Numbered from the stretch's first letter, positions 41,819 to 51,625 are shown. The stretch: DNA of 64,000 nucleotides from JAHEKO01 sp965212505 (GCA_965212505.1 OZ243123.1:124001-188000); one strand, 5' to 3'. Translations and numbers: made by a program. Notes: generated from the sequence alone by a model not told the origin.

Positions 41819-44725
41819 CTACCGCCGTACCTGGAAGTCGTCGAGCCGAGTTAGATCCTGGACCGACCCGCCCCCGAACGTGATTGTCGCGCCCCCGATT
41901 GTCGGTACCTGGGACAGCGACGTTTCGCTCATCACCTCGACACCGTTGATCACGAGCGTGGCCGTGTTCAACAACGGGTCGTAGCGAAGCGAGACTCGGT
42001 TGTACGCACCCTCGACGATGTTGCCGGTGGTGTCAGTGTCCAGCTGTTCGTTCTCTCCGTCTCGGAAGACCCGCCAACGACCATCATCACCCTGAATCTT
42101 TACCCAGAGCTGTCCTTGACCTGCGCTATTGAGGCTCGAGTCCGGCTCCAGTCCAAAGCCGATGCCCACGAACTGGGCGTCCTTCGGATCGATCGAAGCC
42201 TCGATGGTCGTCACCAGCCCGGTAGCTGCTGGATCCAGCGGTACGCCGCCTCGCTTGTGTCCACTCACCGAGGTGACCCCGTCGTCTTGACCGAAGACGA
42301 GAGTGTTTTGCGACTCGAAGACCAGCCCACCGACCTCGGTGATGCGACCGTTGATCGTGGCGCCGGCTGGTGGCTCCTGGCGAATGACGAAGTTGTCGAG
42401 GAGTGTGACGTCGATCGCTGAGGAGTTTCCGAACGTCATCGAAGCTCCACCAATCGAAACAGAATCGACCAGTGGCTCATCCGAGAGCACTGTAACTCCG
42501 TTGATCCGCAAGGAGACGGTGTCGGCTACCGGGTCGTATGTGAGTGCCACATGGTTGTACTTGTCTGACTGGATGTTGCCGGTGGATGCAGTGCCCAGGG
42601 TGGTGTCGTCCCCGTCTTGATGGACCCACCACTTGCCATTGTCTTTGACCTTGACCCAGAGCTGCCCCACACCAGTGGTGGTCAAGCTGGAGTTCGCCAC
42701 GCTCCCGAATCCGATTCCGACGAAGGCTGCACCTTCCGGATTGATGTCCGCCTCGATTGTCGTCACCAGGCCTGAAGCCGTGGGGTCGAAAGGCACACCA
42801 CCCTGCTTGAAGTTCTGCGCTGTGATTGCGCCATCGGACCCGAACTCCAAGGAGCCTCCCCCGGTTGCCGACTCGAATGTGAGCCCGCCTATCTCCGTGA
42901 CCCGGCCATCGATCGTCTGGCCGGAGGAGCCGTTGGAGAACGTGTCGCGGACGACAACTCGAGAGGAGAAGGTGTCGCGAATCGGAGCCGACTCCTGTCG
43001 AACTTCGAAGTTGTCCAGGCGGGTGCTGTCTTGCACCGAGTTTGCCCCGAAGGTCATCGTCGCGCCGGTGATTGCCGGGCGTAGTACCAAGTCCGTCTCG
43101 GGGAGTACCTCCACGTCGTCGATCCGCAGCGAGACCGTGTTGCGCAGCGGGTCGAACGTCAGTGCCACGTGGTTGTACGTTCCAGCGACGATGGGGCACG
43201 ACGGATCCACGGCAGCATCACATTCGCCAACCAGAATCGTCTCGCCATACTCGTAGACCGCCCACGAACCATCGGGTTCGATACGCACCCAAACGCGGCC
43301 ATTTCCTGGCGCGTTCAGACCGACATTCGGCTCTCGAGCGAAACCGATCCCGACAAACGAGGAGTCCTTCGGATCGATGTCCGCCTCGAGGGTGGCCACC
43401 AGGCCGAGGGGGTCGAATGCCACGCCTCCGGCCTTGTAGCCGGTTGCTGTGACACTGCCGTCTTGGCCGAAGACGAGCCCCTGTTGCGACTCGAAGGTCA
43501 GCCCGCCGACCTCGGTGATGCGACCGTTGATCGTGTCGCCGGCTGGTGGCTCCTGGCGAATGACGAAGTTGTCCAGGCGGCTCGAGTTCTTGACCGAGCC
43601 GCTACCGAACGTCATCGACGCACCACCGATCGTGAGTGACAGTGACAACGCAGTTTCCGGCAGAACCTCCACACCGTTCAGGTGAAGCGAGACGGTGTTC
43701 GCTACGGGGTCGAAGCTCAGAGCGACGTGGTTGTACTTGTCGCCGACAACTCCGGTGCCTTCGGCAACCTTCGTCTGACTGGACGACGGCCCGTCGTGTT
43801 CGTATACGAGCCAATCACCACCTTCTTCCAACCGTACCCACAGACGACCGAGGTCACCGTTGAGGCTCGACCTCGCCTGAGCGCCGAAGCCGACGCCGAC
43901 GAACGTGCTGTCTTTGGGATTGATGTCAGCCTCGATTGTAGTGACCAGGTCGTTGATCGACGGATCGAACGGCACACCACCGGCTTTGTAGCCGGTCGCC
44001 GTGACGCCTCCATCGTTCCCGAACACCAGATTCTGCTGGGTGTCGAACACGAGTCCACCAATCTCTGTCACCCGGCCGTTCAACGTTGCGTCCGGGATAC
44101 CGCCCGCAAATGTGTCGCGTGCTTCCACGCTCGAAGAAAAGGCGTCGCGAATCGGGGCCAACTCCTGGTGCACCTCGAAGTTGTCCAGACGTGTGCTGTC
44201 TTGCACCGAGCCGGTCCCAAAAGTCATCGTCGCGCCGGTGATCGCCGGGCGCATTACCAAGTCCGTCTCTGGGAGTACCTCCACGTCGTCGATCCGAAGC
44301 GAGACCGAGTTGCGCAGCGGGTCGTAAGTCAATGCCACATGGTTGTACGTTCCAGCGACGATGGGGCACGACGGGTCCACGACAGCATCACATTCGCCGA
44401 CCGTGATCGTCTCGCCGTACTCGTGCACCGCCCACGAACCATCGGGCTCGATACGTACCCAAACGAGGCCATTTCCTGGCGCGTTGAGACCAGCGTTCGG
44501 CTCTCGAGCGAAACCGATCCCGACGAACGCCGAGTCCTTCGGATCGACGTCCGCCTCGATGGTGGTGACGAGGCCGAGAGGGTCGAACGCGACGCCCCCG
44601 GTCTTGTAGCCGGTCGCCGTTACACCACCGTCTTGCCCGAAGACGAGCCCCTGCTGCGACTCGAAGCTCAGTCCGCCGACAGCTGCCGCCCAACCGTTGA
44701 GCGTCTGGCCGGCGGTTCCTCCGTC
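41819..44725 (-). repeat. Five tandem intragenic repeats (LamG-like domains)
   Basis: Approximate units in coding order are 44725-44110, 44085-43545, 43535-42920, 42915-42370 and 42360-41819. Landmarks repeated in each are GR(V/I)TE(I/V)GGLxF, TATGYKxGGVxFDP, TTIEADxxPKD and YNHVALxxDP. Units 1 and 3 share extra Cys-containing sequence (VGECDA, DPSCPIVAGT) and long near-identical DNA, for example around 43164-43260 and 44343-44440, indicating recent duplication or gene conversion. Units 2, 4 and 5 are more divergent and lack the Cys insertion. Confidence 0.85.
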
Positions 44726-46909
44726 GAAGGAGGCCCGCAGGGCGGAGGTGCCGGCCAAGAGCGTTAGAACGGCGCCGTTCGAGGTCACCGAACCCAAGGC
44801 GTTAGAGATGGTGCAATCATAGGTGGCCTCGTTTGCATCTTCGATGTTGGCAAGAGTCAGAACGCTCGTGGTGGCGCCTGAGACGTCGGCGCCATCGGAG
44901 AGAAGCACGCCATCGCGATTCCACTGATAGCTCAAATTTGTGCCTGCCGCCTCGACTTCGAATCGAGCGGTCGAGCCCGCCATTCCCGACACGCTGGTGG
45001 GCTGCCGGGTGATCAGGGCTCTCTCGAGGACGTGGACCGTAACCGCAGCTGCGGTGTCGGTGTCCATCTCGTCGTCGGTGACCCGAAGGTTGATGTCGAC
45101 CTCATCGACAGTTTCGAAGACCTTGGAGACCTCGGCGCCGCTGTCAGTGAACACACCGTCGCCATCCAAGTCCCAGTCGTGGTCCGTCAGCGGCCCGCCG
45201 TCGGGGTCGAAAGACGCTCGTCCTTCGAACGTCACCTCAGTTGACACCTCGACGAAGAGGTGGCCGTTGATGTGAGGAGGCTCGGTCGCGAAAAGAGCGA
45301 CGGGAGGGTGGTCTTTGACGGTCAGCACGTGTATGGCCCGTCCCGGAGAAGGGCTGAAGCTGAGACAACCATTGCCGCTGCTCGTCCGGGTCGAAGTCCC
45401 CTTGAGAGCCCCGTCGATCTCGTCGAACACCCGCCGTACGTACTGAGTGTTCTCAATAAGCTCGCAAACCTTGGTTGCCGACGTGCCATAGACCAGCATC
45501 TGAAAGCCGTCGGCCTGCGGGTCCACGTGGTCCTGCGTCGAGAAGAGGCTGAAATGGCTATCCGAAGGGAAGTCGGTGCCTTTCTTCTGAGGGGCCATGC
45601 GGGCCATGTCGACGCGACCGTCCAACACCTTCTGGACGGCTTCTAGAGACGACTTGATCTCCCCCCATTGCGGGTCGGTGGGAGTCCAATTGCGGTTCCC
45701 ATCCCACCAGTCGAGGTGGTAGCTGAGATCCATGAAGATCGGGTGGTAGCCGCGAAGCATGCTCTTCCAGACGAACTCGGGCACTGCGTCAATCGGGCTG
45801 AGGTGATCGGTGTCGAATATGCTCAGGTGATGCTGGTCCTGTGGGCTCAGCTCAGGTGGATCCACATTGGTGTCTGACTTGTATCCCTCACCGGCGTCTC
45901 CACAGGGCGACACAATGTCCGCGGTGTTGCCCGCGTCAGCGAGGAAGGCATTGCCCGTCGCGCTCGAAGAATCGTCTGCCCTGCTGCAACTCATCCAGAT
46001 CAAGTGGCGCTTGTAGTCCTCGGGCGGCGAATCGGCCGTTTTCATCGTTGCCTCGTAGTCACGTATCTCGTCGATGAGGTCGTACTGCCATTGCCACGAG
46101 TCGAGGGGGCTCTCGTTAGTGATCTCCCAGATGATGTTGTCGTGGTGATTCAAGGCGTCAACGATCGTCTTCGCGTAGGCCAGCTGCAAGTCGAAGACGT
46201 TGTCCGGATGCGGTAGCACGTGGACTTCGTGGCCGTCGTCATCGCCTTCAGCGTCGCCGTCGATGGCGTTGACATTCCGAGTTTCCTGATAGGGATGGCC
46301 CTTGTCCTGAGAACAGTCGGGAGGGGTGCCCGTAGGAGTGCACCAGGGCGCGGGATCGCGGAACTCTTCGTCGCCGCGCAAGCTCCACCCCTGGAACAGC
46401 AGGACGCTCAAATAGACCCCCTTGGACGCTGCTTCGTCGGCGAGTGTGTCGAGTTTTTGGATGTAGTCTGGGTTGACGACGTTGAGGTCGTACTGGTACG
46501 CCGCGGTGTCGGTGTCGGTGTCGAAGTAGACGGTCGGCTCGTAGTAGTCGTCCTCCCAGATCCACCCGCGCATGAAGTTGTGGCCGAGTAGAACGATGTT
46601 GTCGAGGTACCAGAGGTCGTCCCAGTCGTTGCTGTTGGGCCAATTGGGGTTATCGGGGTTCCCCTCACCAAGGTATTGCTGGACGTTCGACCAGTGATGT
46701 GAGCCGGTCAGGATGATGGCCTTGCACTCGCCGGTGTCCGGGTCGACGGTGCCGTCGGTGAAGACGCGAGGATTGGTCGGATGTCGTTGCAAGAGTCCGA
46801 CCGACTGCAGGCTCGAGTCGCAGAGCGTCTGCGCGGCCGCAGGAGCGTGGAACAGCGCGAAAGTGAGGATCCAGAGTAGGACCCAGCGAGAAAGGCGTAT
46901 AGCCACCAT
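41819..46909 (-). CDS. Large secreted glycoside-hydrolase-like protein with PKD, Ig and five beta-sandwich repeats
   Basis: A 1696-residue exported protein. Signal peptide at about 1-27 (LSRWVLLWILTFALFHAPAA). Residues about 35-520 look like a GH clan-A TIM barrel of the GH5/DUF4038 sort: NIVLLGHNFMRGWIW, ASKGVYLSVLLFQGW, and the putative acid/base Glu in NIIWEITNES near 264. No nucleophile Glu could be assigned confidently. A PKD-type domain follows (FDPDGGPLTDHDWDLDGDGV), then an Ig-like domain (ITRQPTSVSGMAGSTARF, YDCTISNALGSV). The C-terminal 960 residues are five tandem LamG/concanavalin-like repeats of about 170-200 residues, each with GGLxFESQQGLVFG, YNHVALTYDP and RLDNFxxRQ. AAGGAGGA seven bases before ATG 46909 fixes the start. 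The substrate may be an extracellular polysaccharide. Confidence 0.85.
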   Translation of the reverse strand: MVAIRLSRWVLLWILTFALFHAPAAAQTLCDSSLQSVGLLQRHPTNPRVFTDGTVDPDTGECKAIILTGSHHWSNVQQYLGEGNPDNPNWPNSNDWDDLWYLDNIVLLGHNFMRGWIWEDDYYEPTVYFDTDTDTAAYQYDLNVVNPDYIQKLDTLADEAASKGVYLSVLLFQGWSLRGDEEFRDPAPWCTPTGTPPDCSQDKGHPYQETRNVNAIDGDAEGDDDGHEVHVLPHPDNVFDLQLAYAKTIVDALNHHDNIIWEITNESPLDSWQWQYDLIDEIRDYEATMKTADSPPEDYKRHLIWMSCSRADDSSSATGNAFLADAGNTADIVSPCGDAGEGYKSDTNVDPPELSPQDQHHLSIFDTDHLSPIDAVPEFVWKSMLRGYHPIFMDLSYHLDWWDGNRNWTPTDPQWGEIKSSLEAVQKVLDGRVDMARMAPQKKGTDFPSDSHFSLFSTQDHVDPQADGFQMLVYGTSATKVCELIENTQYVRRVFDEIDGALKGTSTRTSSGNGCLSFSPSPGRAIHVLTVKDHPPVALFATEPPHINGHLFVEVSTEVTFEGRASFDPDGGPLTDHDWDLDGDGVFTDSGAEVSKVFETVDEVDINLRVTDDEMDTDTAAAVTVHVLERALITRQPTSVSGMAGSTARFEVEAAGTNLSYQWNRDGVLLSDGADVSGATTSVLTLANIEDANEATYDCTISNALGSVTSNGAVLTLLAGTSALRASFDGGTAGQTLNGWAAAVGGLSFESQQGLVFGQDGGVTATGYKTGGVAFDPLGLVTTIEADVDPKDSAFVGIGFAREPNAGLNAPGNGLVWVRIEPDGSWAVHEYGETITVGECDAVVDPSCPIVAGTYNHVALTYDPLRNSVSLRIDDVEVLPETDLVMRPAITGATMTFGTGSVQDSTRLDNFEVHQELAPIRDAFSSSVEARDTFAGGIPDATLNGRVTEIGGLVFDTQQNLVFGNDGGVTATGYKAGGVPFDPSINDLVTTIEADINPKDSTFVGVGFGAQARSSLNGDLGRLWVRLEEGGDWLVYEHDGPSSSQTKVAEGTGVVGDKYNHVALSFDPVANTVSLHLNGVEVLPETALSLSLTIGGASMTFGSGSVKNSSRLDNFVIRQEPPAGDTINGRITEVGGLTFESQQGLVFGQDGSVTATGYKAGGVAFDPLGLVATLEADIDPKDSSFVGIGFAREPNVGLNAPGNGRVWVRIEPDGSWAVYEYGETILVGECDAAVDPSCPIVAGTYNHVALTFDPLRNTVSLRIDDVEVLPETDLVLRPAITGATMTFGANSVQDSTRLDNFEVRQESAPIRDTFSSRVVVRDTFSNGSSGQTIDGRVTEIGGLTFESATGGGSLEFGSDGAITAQNFKQGGVPFDPTASGLVTTIEADINPEGAAFVGIGFGSVANSSLTTTGVGQLWVKVKDNGKWWVHQDGDDTTLGTASTGNIQSDKYNHVALTYDPVADTVSLRINGVTVLSDEPLVDSVSIGGASMTFGNSSAIDVTLLDNFVIRQEPPAGATINGRITEVGGLVFESQNTLVFGQDDGVTSVSGHKRGGVPLDPAATGLVTTIEASIDPKDAQFVGIGFGLEPDSSLNSAGQGQLWVKIQGDDGRWRVFRDGENEQLDTDTTGNIVEGAYNRVSLRYDPLLNTATLVINGVEVMSETSLSQVPTIGGATITFGGGSVQDLTRLDDFQVRR

Positions 46910-47140
46910 GGGTTGTTCCTCCTTGTTGGCCGGATCCCGGAGGCACCTCTCGCCAGGCACAGCACCCTCCGGCTTGCTCCGGTACTTCTATGGTTTCCCT
47001 AGGGAACTTGACGCCATGCTAGCTGCCGCTCTAGCGAGAATCAAGCAGACCTCTTGCTTGCCATCGAGTCAGCCTCGCGACGAAGTCGGCCGCCCATCGC
47101 AAGTGGACTGGACGGGTGAGTCGCACGGGTCTCCGACGCC
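46910..47140. other. 231-bp intergenic region upstream of the large secreted protein
   Basis: The region separates the alpha/beta hydrolase stop from the large gene start; both are on the minus strand. Only the strong ribosome binding site AAGGAGGA at about 46917-46924 is recognisable. A TTTCCCTAGGGAA palindrome (about 46992-47004) could be a site, but there is no second evidence. No promoter could be assigned. Confidence 0.5.
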
Positions 47141-48178
47141 TTAGCCGTCGGCAGTGCGCCCGACGAAGGGAGCCGGCTCGCCACGAACGCGTTCGATCAG
47201 CTCCCGGAGCGCGTCGAGCACCAGGTGAGGCTGGTCGCGGTGGATTCCGTGCCCGCTCTCCGTGGCGACGATCTGCCGGCCCTGGGTCGAGAGTTGCGCC
47301 AGCTCTCGCTGCAGCTCGTCCTCGACCTCGCGCCGGCGTTTCTCGTACTCGGCCTCCTCAGGTGAGTCCGGGATCGACGCGTCGGCCGGGTGCCCCTGGG
47401 AGAGCACGATCAGCGGCAGATCTCCCAGCGAGGTCGGAGGGTCGCTGTCGAGATCGAGATCGAACGCGTCCGACTCGCGGAGCATCGTGCCGGCGACGTG
47501 GGACTGGAGGTAGAGCGCAACCAGGCGTTCCTTCGAGGCTTCGGAGCCTCGGTAGCTCTGGAAGCGCTGCTCCACCAAGCCGCTCATTCGGAGCAGTCCC
47601 ACGGGTGCGAGGTAGCTTGCGAGTTGGAGGAAGGCTCGCCCGCCGCCCGCACTCGGGTGAGAAGGGTAGCGGCGCCCCTGCTCTTCGTGGCTTGAGTCGA
47701 TGAAGAGCATGGCCGCGACGCGCTCCGGGTAGAGGCGCTGGAACGCCCGACCATAGAGACCCCCGGCCGACCAGCCGACCAAGATCAGGTTGTCGTCGAT
47801 CGACGCCTGGTCGAGCAGCTCGTTCAGACGTTCGGCCACCTGCTTGGCGGAGGTCTGCCGGTCGATCGGTTCGCTGTAGCCGAGGCCGGCGCGATCGTAA
47901 GCGCAGACGCGAGTCTCTTCTGCCATCTTCGGGTGCAGGTCGTCCCACGCCGCGGCGGTGCCATTGAGGCCCTGTTCGAGGATCACGGTCGGACTGCCTT
48001 CGCCGAGGCAGTGGATGTGCATCTTCGTGCCGTCCACCGTGAAGAGCTGCCCCGGGGGCGGGTAGCGCTCGAGATCGCTCCGCTCGGCGGAGCGCTGGTA
48101 GAGCCAGCCCGCGGTTAGCAAGATGGCGACGAGTGCCGCGCCGCCAATCACCAGTCGGGTGAGGAGTCTTTTCAGCAT
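47141..48178 (-). CDS. Membrane-anchored alpha/beta hydrolase
   Basis: A 345-residue protein with an N-terminal helix (LVIGGAALVAILLTAGWLYQ, about 9-30) that may be an anchor or uncleaved signal. The alpha/beta-hydrolase core starts at FTVDGTKMHIHCLGEGSP, with the oxyanion-hole region VILEQGLNG and the nucleophile elbow GWSAGG near residue 140. The His is probably in ESGHGIHRDQP near the C-terminus, and the Asp may lie in LSQGHPADAS. It is similar in layout to bacterial haloalkane-dehalogenase/epoxide-hydrolase-like proteins of unknown substrate. It sits inside a minus-strand block of exported proteins. Confidence 0.85.
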   Translation of the reverse strand: MLKRLLTRLVIGGAALVAILLTAGWLYQRSAERSDLERYPPPGQLFTVDGTKMHIHCLGEGSPTVILEQGLNGTAAAWDDLHPKMAEETRVCAYDRAGLGYSEPIDRQTSAKQVAERLNELLDQASIDDNLILVGWSAGGLYGRAFQRLYPERVAAMLFIDSSHEEQGRRYPSHPSAGGGRAFLQLASYLAPVGLLRMSGLVEQRFQSYRGSEASKERLVALYLQSHVAGTMLRESDAFDLDLDSDPPTSLGDLPLIVLSQGHPADASIPDSPEEAEYEKRRREVEDELQRELAQLSTQGRQIVATESGHGIHRDQPHLVLDALRELIERVRGEPAPFVGRTADG

Positions 48179-48255
48179 GCTGTCTCCCTCGCGAACGAGG
48201 CCTCGGGCCGTGGGCGAGCCTCACCCACGACCGGTACTACGCAGTGGCGGCGAGA

Positions 48256-49953
48256 TCAGTTCCGGCCGGAGACGATCTGCCCGATGCGATCGCCCGGGGA
48301 GACGGCGAGGCCGGCGCCTTCACAGTCCCAACTCTCGTTCGCACCCAGAGTGATCGAGACCGACTCGGATGTGGTGCGGTTGAGGCAGGTGGCGCGTATG
48401 CTGTCGAAGCCGACCGATGCTCCGCCGACCGTGGCGCCGCCGTTGGCCGTGCCGATCACCCGCTGGGAGATGCGGTCGCCCGGATTGACCACGAGACCGG
48501 CGCCCTCGCAATCCCAAGACTCGTCGCCGTTCAGCTGGATCGAGACCTGCTCGCCCGTGGTGACGTTGTCGCACTGAGCGATGCGCGGAGTCAGGCCCTG
48601 TACCGAAGCGCCGATCGCCGGGTCACACTCCTGAACGAACACCCGCCAACCGGTGCAGAGCCCCATCTGGATATCCATGCAGCCGTCGCCGTTGACGTCG
48701 AGGAAGGCGAAGTCATGCGGGTCGACGTGGATGTTTTGGCTCTGGGCGAGGCTCCAGGGGTCGCTGAGATTCCCGGAACCGTCGTTTTGGAGGAGCGCAA
48801 ACTCGCTCGAGAAGCCGCAGTTGGCGATGTCGACGTCAATCGGGCCGATGCCCGCGTCGAGGAAGCCGTCGTTGTCGAAGTCGGCGAGCTTGGTGTTGCC
48901 GCCGAAACCGTCGGTGCGAGGTGAGTTCGTGAGGTCGCTGGTGGCGTAGTTGATCGGGCCGTCCGGGGTCACCGCTTGCGCGATGGCCAGGCGGTCTTGG
49001 GAATCACTCTCCAGCACCTGATCGAGTAGCCCGTCGTTGTTCAGGTCGCCGATGGCCGTCATGTACGGGTCGCCGATCGACATCTTCTGGAACGGCACGT
49101 TGTCGAAGACACCGCTACCGTCGTTGAACAGGATGTACTGACCCATGTCGAACGGCGGCGCCGAGTAGAGCGTCGAGATCTTGATGATGTCCTGGTCGCC
49201 GTCGTTGTCGACGTCGTGGATCTCGACGCTCGTGCCGAAGGCGACGTTAGCGTTTTGTCCGAGGCGCGGGCCGGTCTCGTTTGAGAAGAAGCCGGTGCCG
49301 TCGTTGATCAGAAGAATGTCGTTGGTCGCGCTGCCCGGGTTGTAGTTCGAGAAGTAGATGTCGAGGGCGCCGTTCCCCGTGACGTCCCCGCCCCAGACCG
49401 CGCAGAACTGGAGCACCGAGGCGTCGACCGGGGTGTTGATGGTGGGGAGGCGCTGCGCCGACTCGTCCACGAGCCCCAACCAATTTTGCCCACCGTCCTC
49501 ACCGAGGTTGCGGTAGAAGCGGGGCTGTTCGCCGAACGTGTTGGCGATCACGACGTCGTCCCAACCGTCACCGGTGAAGTCGCCGATGAAGACGTCGCGG
49601 GCGTCGGTGAGGGTCGCGAGGAAGCCTGGGGCGAAGTCGCCTGTTCGGTCGACCAGCACGCCACCTTCGTTCATCAGCAGCACGTCCTGTTTCGGGCCCG
49701 GAATCGAGAACGGTCGCTTGCGCACGATGATCACGTCCGTGTCGCCGTCCTGGTCGAGGTCCGCGACGCCGAAGTCTTTCTCCTCGTCGTCGTTCATCGG
49801 GTCTCCGCCTGGATCGTCGACGAACGGTTCGAGCGTCATGGCCGTTGCCGTTTCGTCGGTGAAGGTCACCCACTGGGCGCCAGCGGGTACTGCTGCCACG
49901 AGGCAGACGCAAAGCGAAGCAAAGACGTACGAAATGCCGGACCTGCGGAACAT
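48256..49953 (-). CDS. Secreted FG-GAP/VCBS repeat protein with duplicated C-terminal module
   Basis: A 565-residue exported protein. The signal peptide is SGISYVFASLCVCLVAAVPA. At least six FG-GAP/VCBS-type repeats with Ca2+-binding loops follow: DLDQDGDTDVIIV, DFTGDGWDDVVIA, DVTGNGALDIYFS, DVDNDGDQDIIKI, DLNNDGLLDQVLE and DFDNDGFLDAGIG, which predict a seven-bladed integrin-like propeller. The C-terminus holds two copies of a short Cys-bearing module (CDNVTTGEQVSIQL..ESWDCEGAGLVVNPGDRISQ and its near-repeat), unknown to me. Extracellular or surface adhesion is likely. ATG 49953 follows GAGGGG; an upstream in-frame start would give an unlikely extra ten residues. Confidence 0.87.
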   Translation of the reverse strand: MFRRSGISYVFASLCVCLVAAVPAGAQWVTFTDETATAMTLEPFVDDPGGDPMNDDEEKDFGVADLDQDGDTDVIIVRKRPFSIPGPKQDVLLMNEGGVLVDRTGDFAPGFLATLTDARDVFIGDFTGDGWDDVVIANTFGEQPRFYRNLGEDGGQNWLGLVDESAQRLPTINTPVDASVLQFCAVWGGDVTGNGALDIYFSNYNPGSATNDILLINDGTGFFSNETGPRLGQNANVAFGTSVEIHDVDNDGDQDIIKISTLYSAPPFDMGQYILFNDGSGVFDNVPFQKMSIGDPYMTAIGDLNNDGLLDQVLESDSQDRLAIAQAVTPDGPINYATSDLTNSPRTDGFGGNTKLADFDNDGFLDAGIGPIDVDIANCGFSSEFALLQNDGSGNLSDPWSLAQSQNIHVDPHDFAFLDVNGDGCMDIQMGLCTGWRVFVQECDPAIGASVQGLTPRIAQCDNVTTGEQVSIQLNGDESWDCEGAGLVVNPGDRISQRVIGTANGGATVGGASVGFDSIRATCLNRTTSESVSITLGANESWDCEGAGLAVSPGDRIGQIVSGRN

Positions 49954-50047
49954 GCGGATTCCCCTCTCTCTCGAGCAAAACAAAGGATGTTGGAGCGCCG
50001 GGATCGTATCAGCCCGGCGCTCCAGAGGGCTGCCGTAGGTATGCGTA

Positions 50048-51625
50048 CTACTCGATATCTTCTGGGTCGTTGAACAGCTCGGTCAGCGCGATCGAGCCGT
50101 GGCCGCGCTGCGGGAAGTCCGGATGGTCGGGGTCGCCTCGCTTCAGCGTCGACGCGGTGTCGTCGGGCGGAAAGAGGACGAGCGACCGGAGGAAATCGAG
50201 CAGCTGCCGTCGATGGCGCGGTGGCGCCGCGACGAAGTTCTGCCGCGCCTCGCGCGCCTCACCGTCGTGTCGGAGGATGACCTCCGAGAGGTTGATGCTG
50301 CGACCGTCGTGGCCGTACGGCCCGGTCGAGCCGACGCCCCAGAGCGGCTCGGTGACGAACTCCTTTTGCAACGAACCGTCGAAGTTCCGCTCCCAGAACG
50401 ATGGGCCGAGATCGTGGCGCTTGAGGTCGGTGAACACGTTCTCGACCAGGAACGTTCCGGCGAGAGGCTCCTTCAGCGTCGGGAAGCCGGTTCCATCGTC
50501 GACTTCGGAGAACAGCCCGAAGACGGTGGCGAACAGGTCGTTGAAAACCCCGTTTGGTGGATCGAACTCGGTCTCGACGTCGCCCACTCGTCGATCGCGC
50601 TCGATCTCGAGATCCGGGACGTGACACGTCGTGCAGCCCATCTCCGTCATCCGCTGGCGGCCGAGCGAGGCGACGGCGGCGCTCCTCATGTAGGTGCCCG
50701 GCTTGAAGTAGTTCAGTAGGTAGAACTCCAGATGGTCGACGAGCGCGGCGTCGATCTCGTCGACGACGCCGTCGCCGTCGGGGTCGTCGGCGGCATCGGC
50801 GGCTGGTGGCGCCTCGACGTCGTCGAGCGAGCCGTCGAGGACCATTCCTGACGGCGTCACGATTGCGCCGCCCGCTGCTGCGCTTGCGAGAAGCGGATCG
50901 AACGCCTCGAGTCCCATCTCCGCGTTGAGAGCGCCGACGACGAACTCGCGGATCGAGATTGTGCTCCCCTCGGCGAAGAAGGGGCGGACGCGTAGGTCGG
51001 GGTTGACGCCTTCGACGGAGGACGTGTCGACCGTGCCGTCGGGGTGGGCGACGATCTCGCCGAAATCGATCCCCTTCCCGACGAGAGCCGCGGTGACCGA
51101 CGTGCCGTTGATTGCTGCGTCGTCGAGCGCCTGGTCGCGGATCGATCTCAGGTCGCTGGAGATCTCGTCGGCGAGCATCTCGACCAGGCCGAGGCCGAAG
51201 AGGTGGGGTGCGTCGCGGCTGTCGGGACGGGTGAATACGTCGCCCCCGAAGCCTGCCGAGCCGCGCGGCCGCCCGTGGCAGGCGGCGCAGCTGTCGGCGA
51301 GGCCGGCGCCGATGGAGCCGTCGGACTCGATGTCGCCGATACCATCACCGGTTCGCGGGCCGACGCCCTGCGCGACGGTGAACTTGCGTTGGAACAGTTG
51401 ACGACCGCGGCGAATCGAACGGAACGGATCCCGCGCGATGATGAACACGGACGAGTCGGGGGTCGTGACGTCGCCCGTGCCGGCGCCGATCTGTTCGACC
51501 AGCGACTTGTGGATGCCTGTGTCCTCGGTATGGGGTGTCTGGGTGGTGTCGGTCAGCTGCGCGCGGCCAATCGCCGCGACGCAGATGAACCCGACGACTG
51601 CAAGTCGGAAACTCTCTCTCCACAT
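50048..51625 (-). CDS. Di-haem oxidoreductase (DUF1111/DHOR family)
   Basis: A 525-residue exported cytochrome-like protein. The signal peptide is ESFRLAVVGFICVAAIGRAQ. Two c-type haem motifs are visible, CAACHG near residue 113 and CTTCH near residue 328, as in the thiol-oxidoreductase/MauG-related di-haem group. Family features include GPRTGDGIGDIESDGS, the GVGSTGPYGHDGRS segment and a C-terminal LLDFLRSLVLFPPDD. The family is thought to catalyse periplasmic oxidation reactions, but substrates are unknown. It lies between the FG-GAP gene and a peptidase-G2-like protein, all on the minus strand; their function together is not clear. Confidence 0.88.
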   Translation of the reverse strand: MWRESFRLAVVGFICVAAIGRAQLTDTTQTPHTEDTGIHKSLVEQIGAGTGDVTTPDSSVFIIARDPFRSIRRGRQLFQRKFTVAQGVGPRTGDGIGDIESDGSIGAGLADSCAACHGRPRGSAGFGGDVFTRPDSRDAPHLFGLGLVEMLADEISSDLRSIRDQALDDAAINGTSVTAALVGKGIDFGEIVAHPDGTVDTSSVEGVNPDLRVRPFFAEGSTISIREFVVGALNAEMGLEAFDPLLASAAAGGAIVTPSGMVLDGSLDDVEAPPAADAADDPDGDGVVDEIDAALVDHLEFYLLNYFKPGTYMRSAAVASLGRQRMTEMGCTTCHVPDLEIERDRRVGDVETEFDPPNGVFNDLFATVFGLFSEVDDGTGFPTLKEPLAGTFLVENVFTDLKRHDLGPSFWERNFDGSLQKEFVTEPLWGVGSTGPYGHDGRSINLSEVILRHDGEAREARQNFVAAPPRHRRQLLDFLRSLVLFPPDDTASTLKRGDPDHPDFPQRGHGSIALTELFNDPEDIE

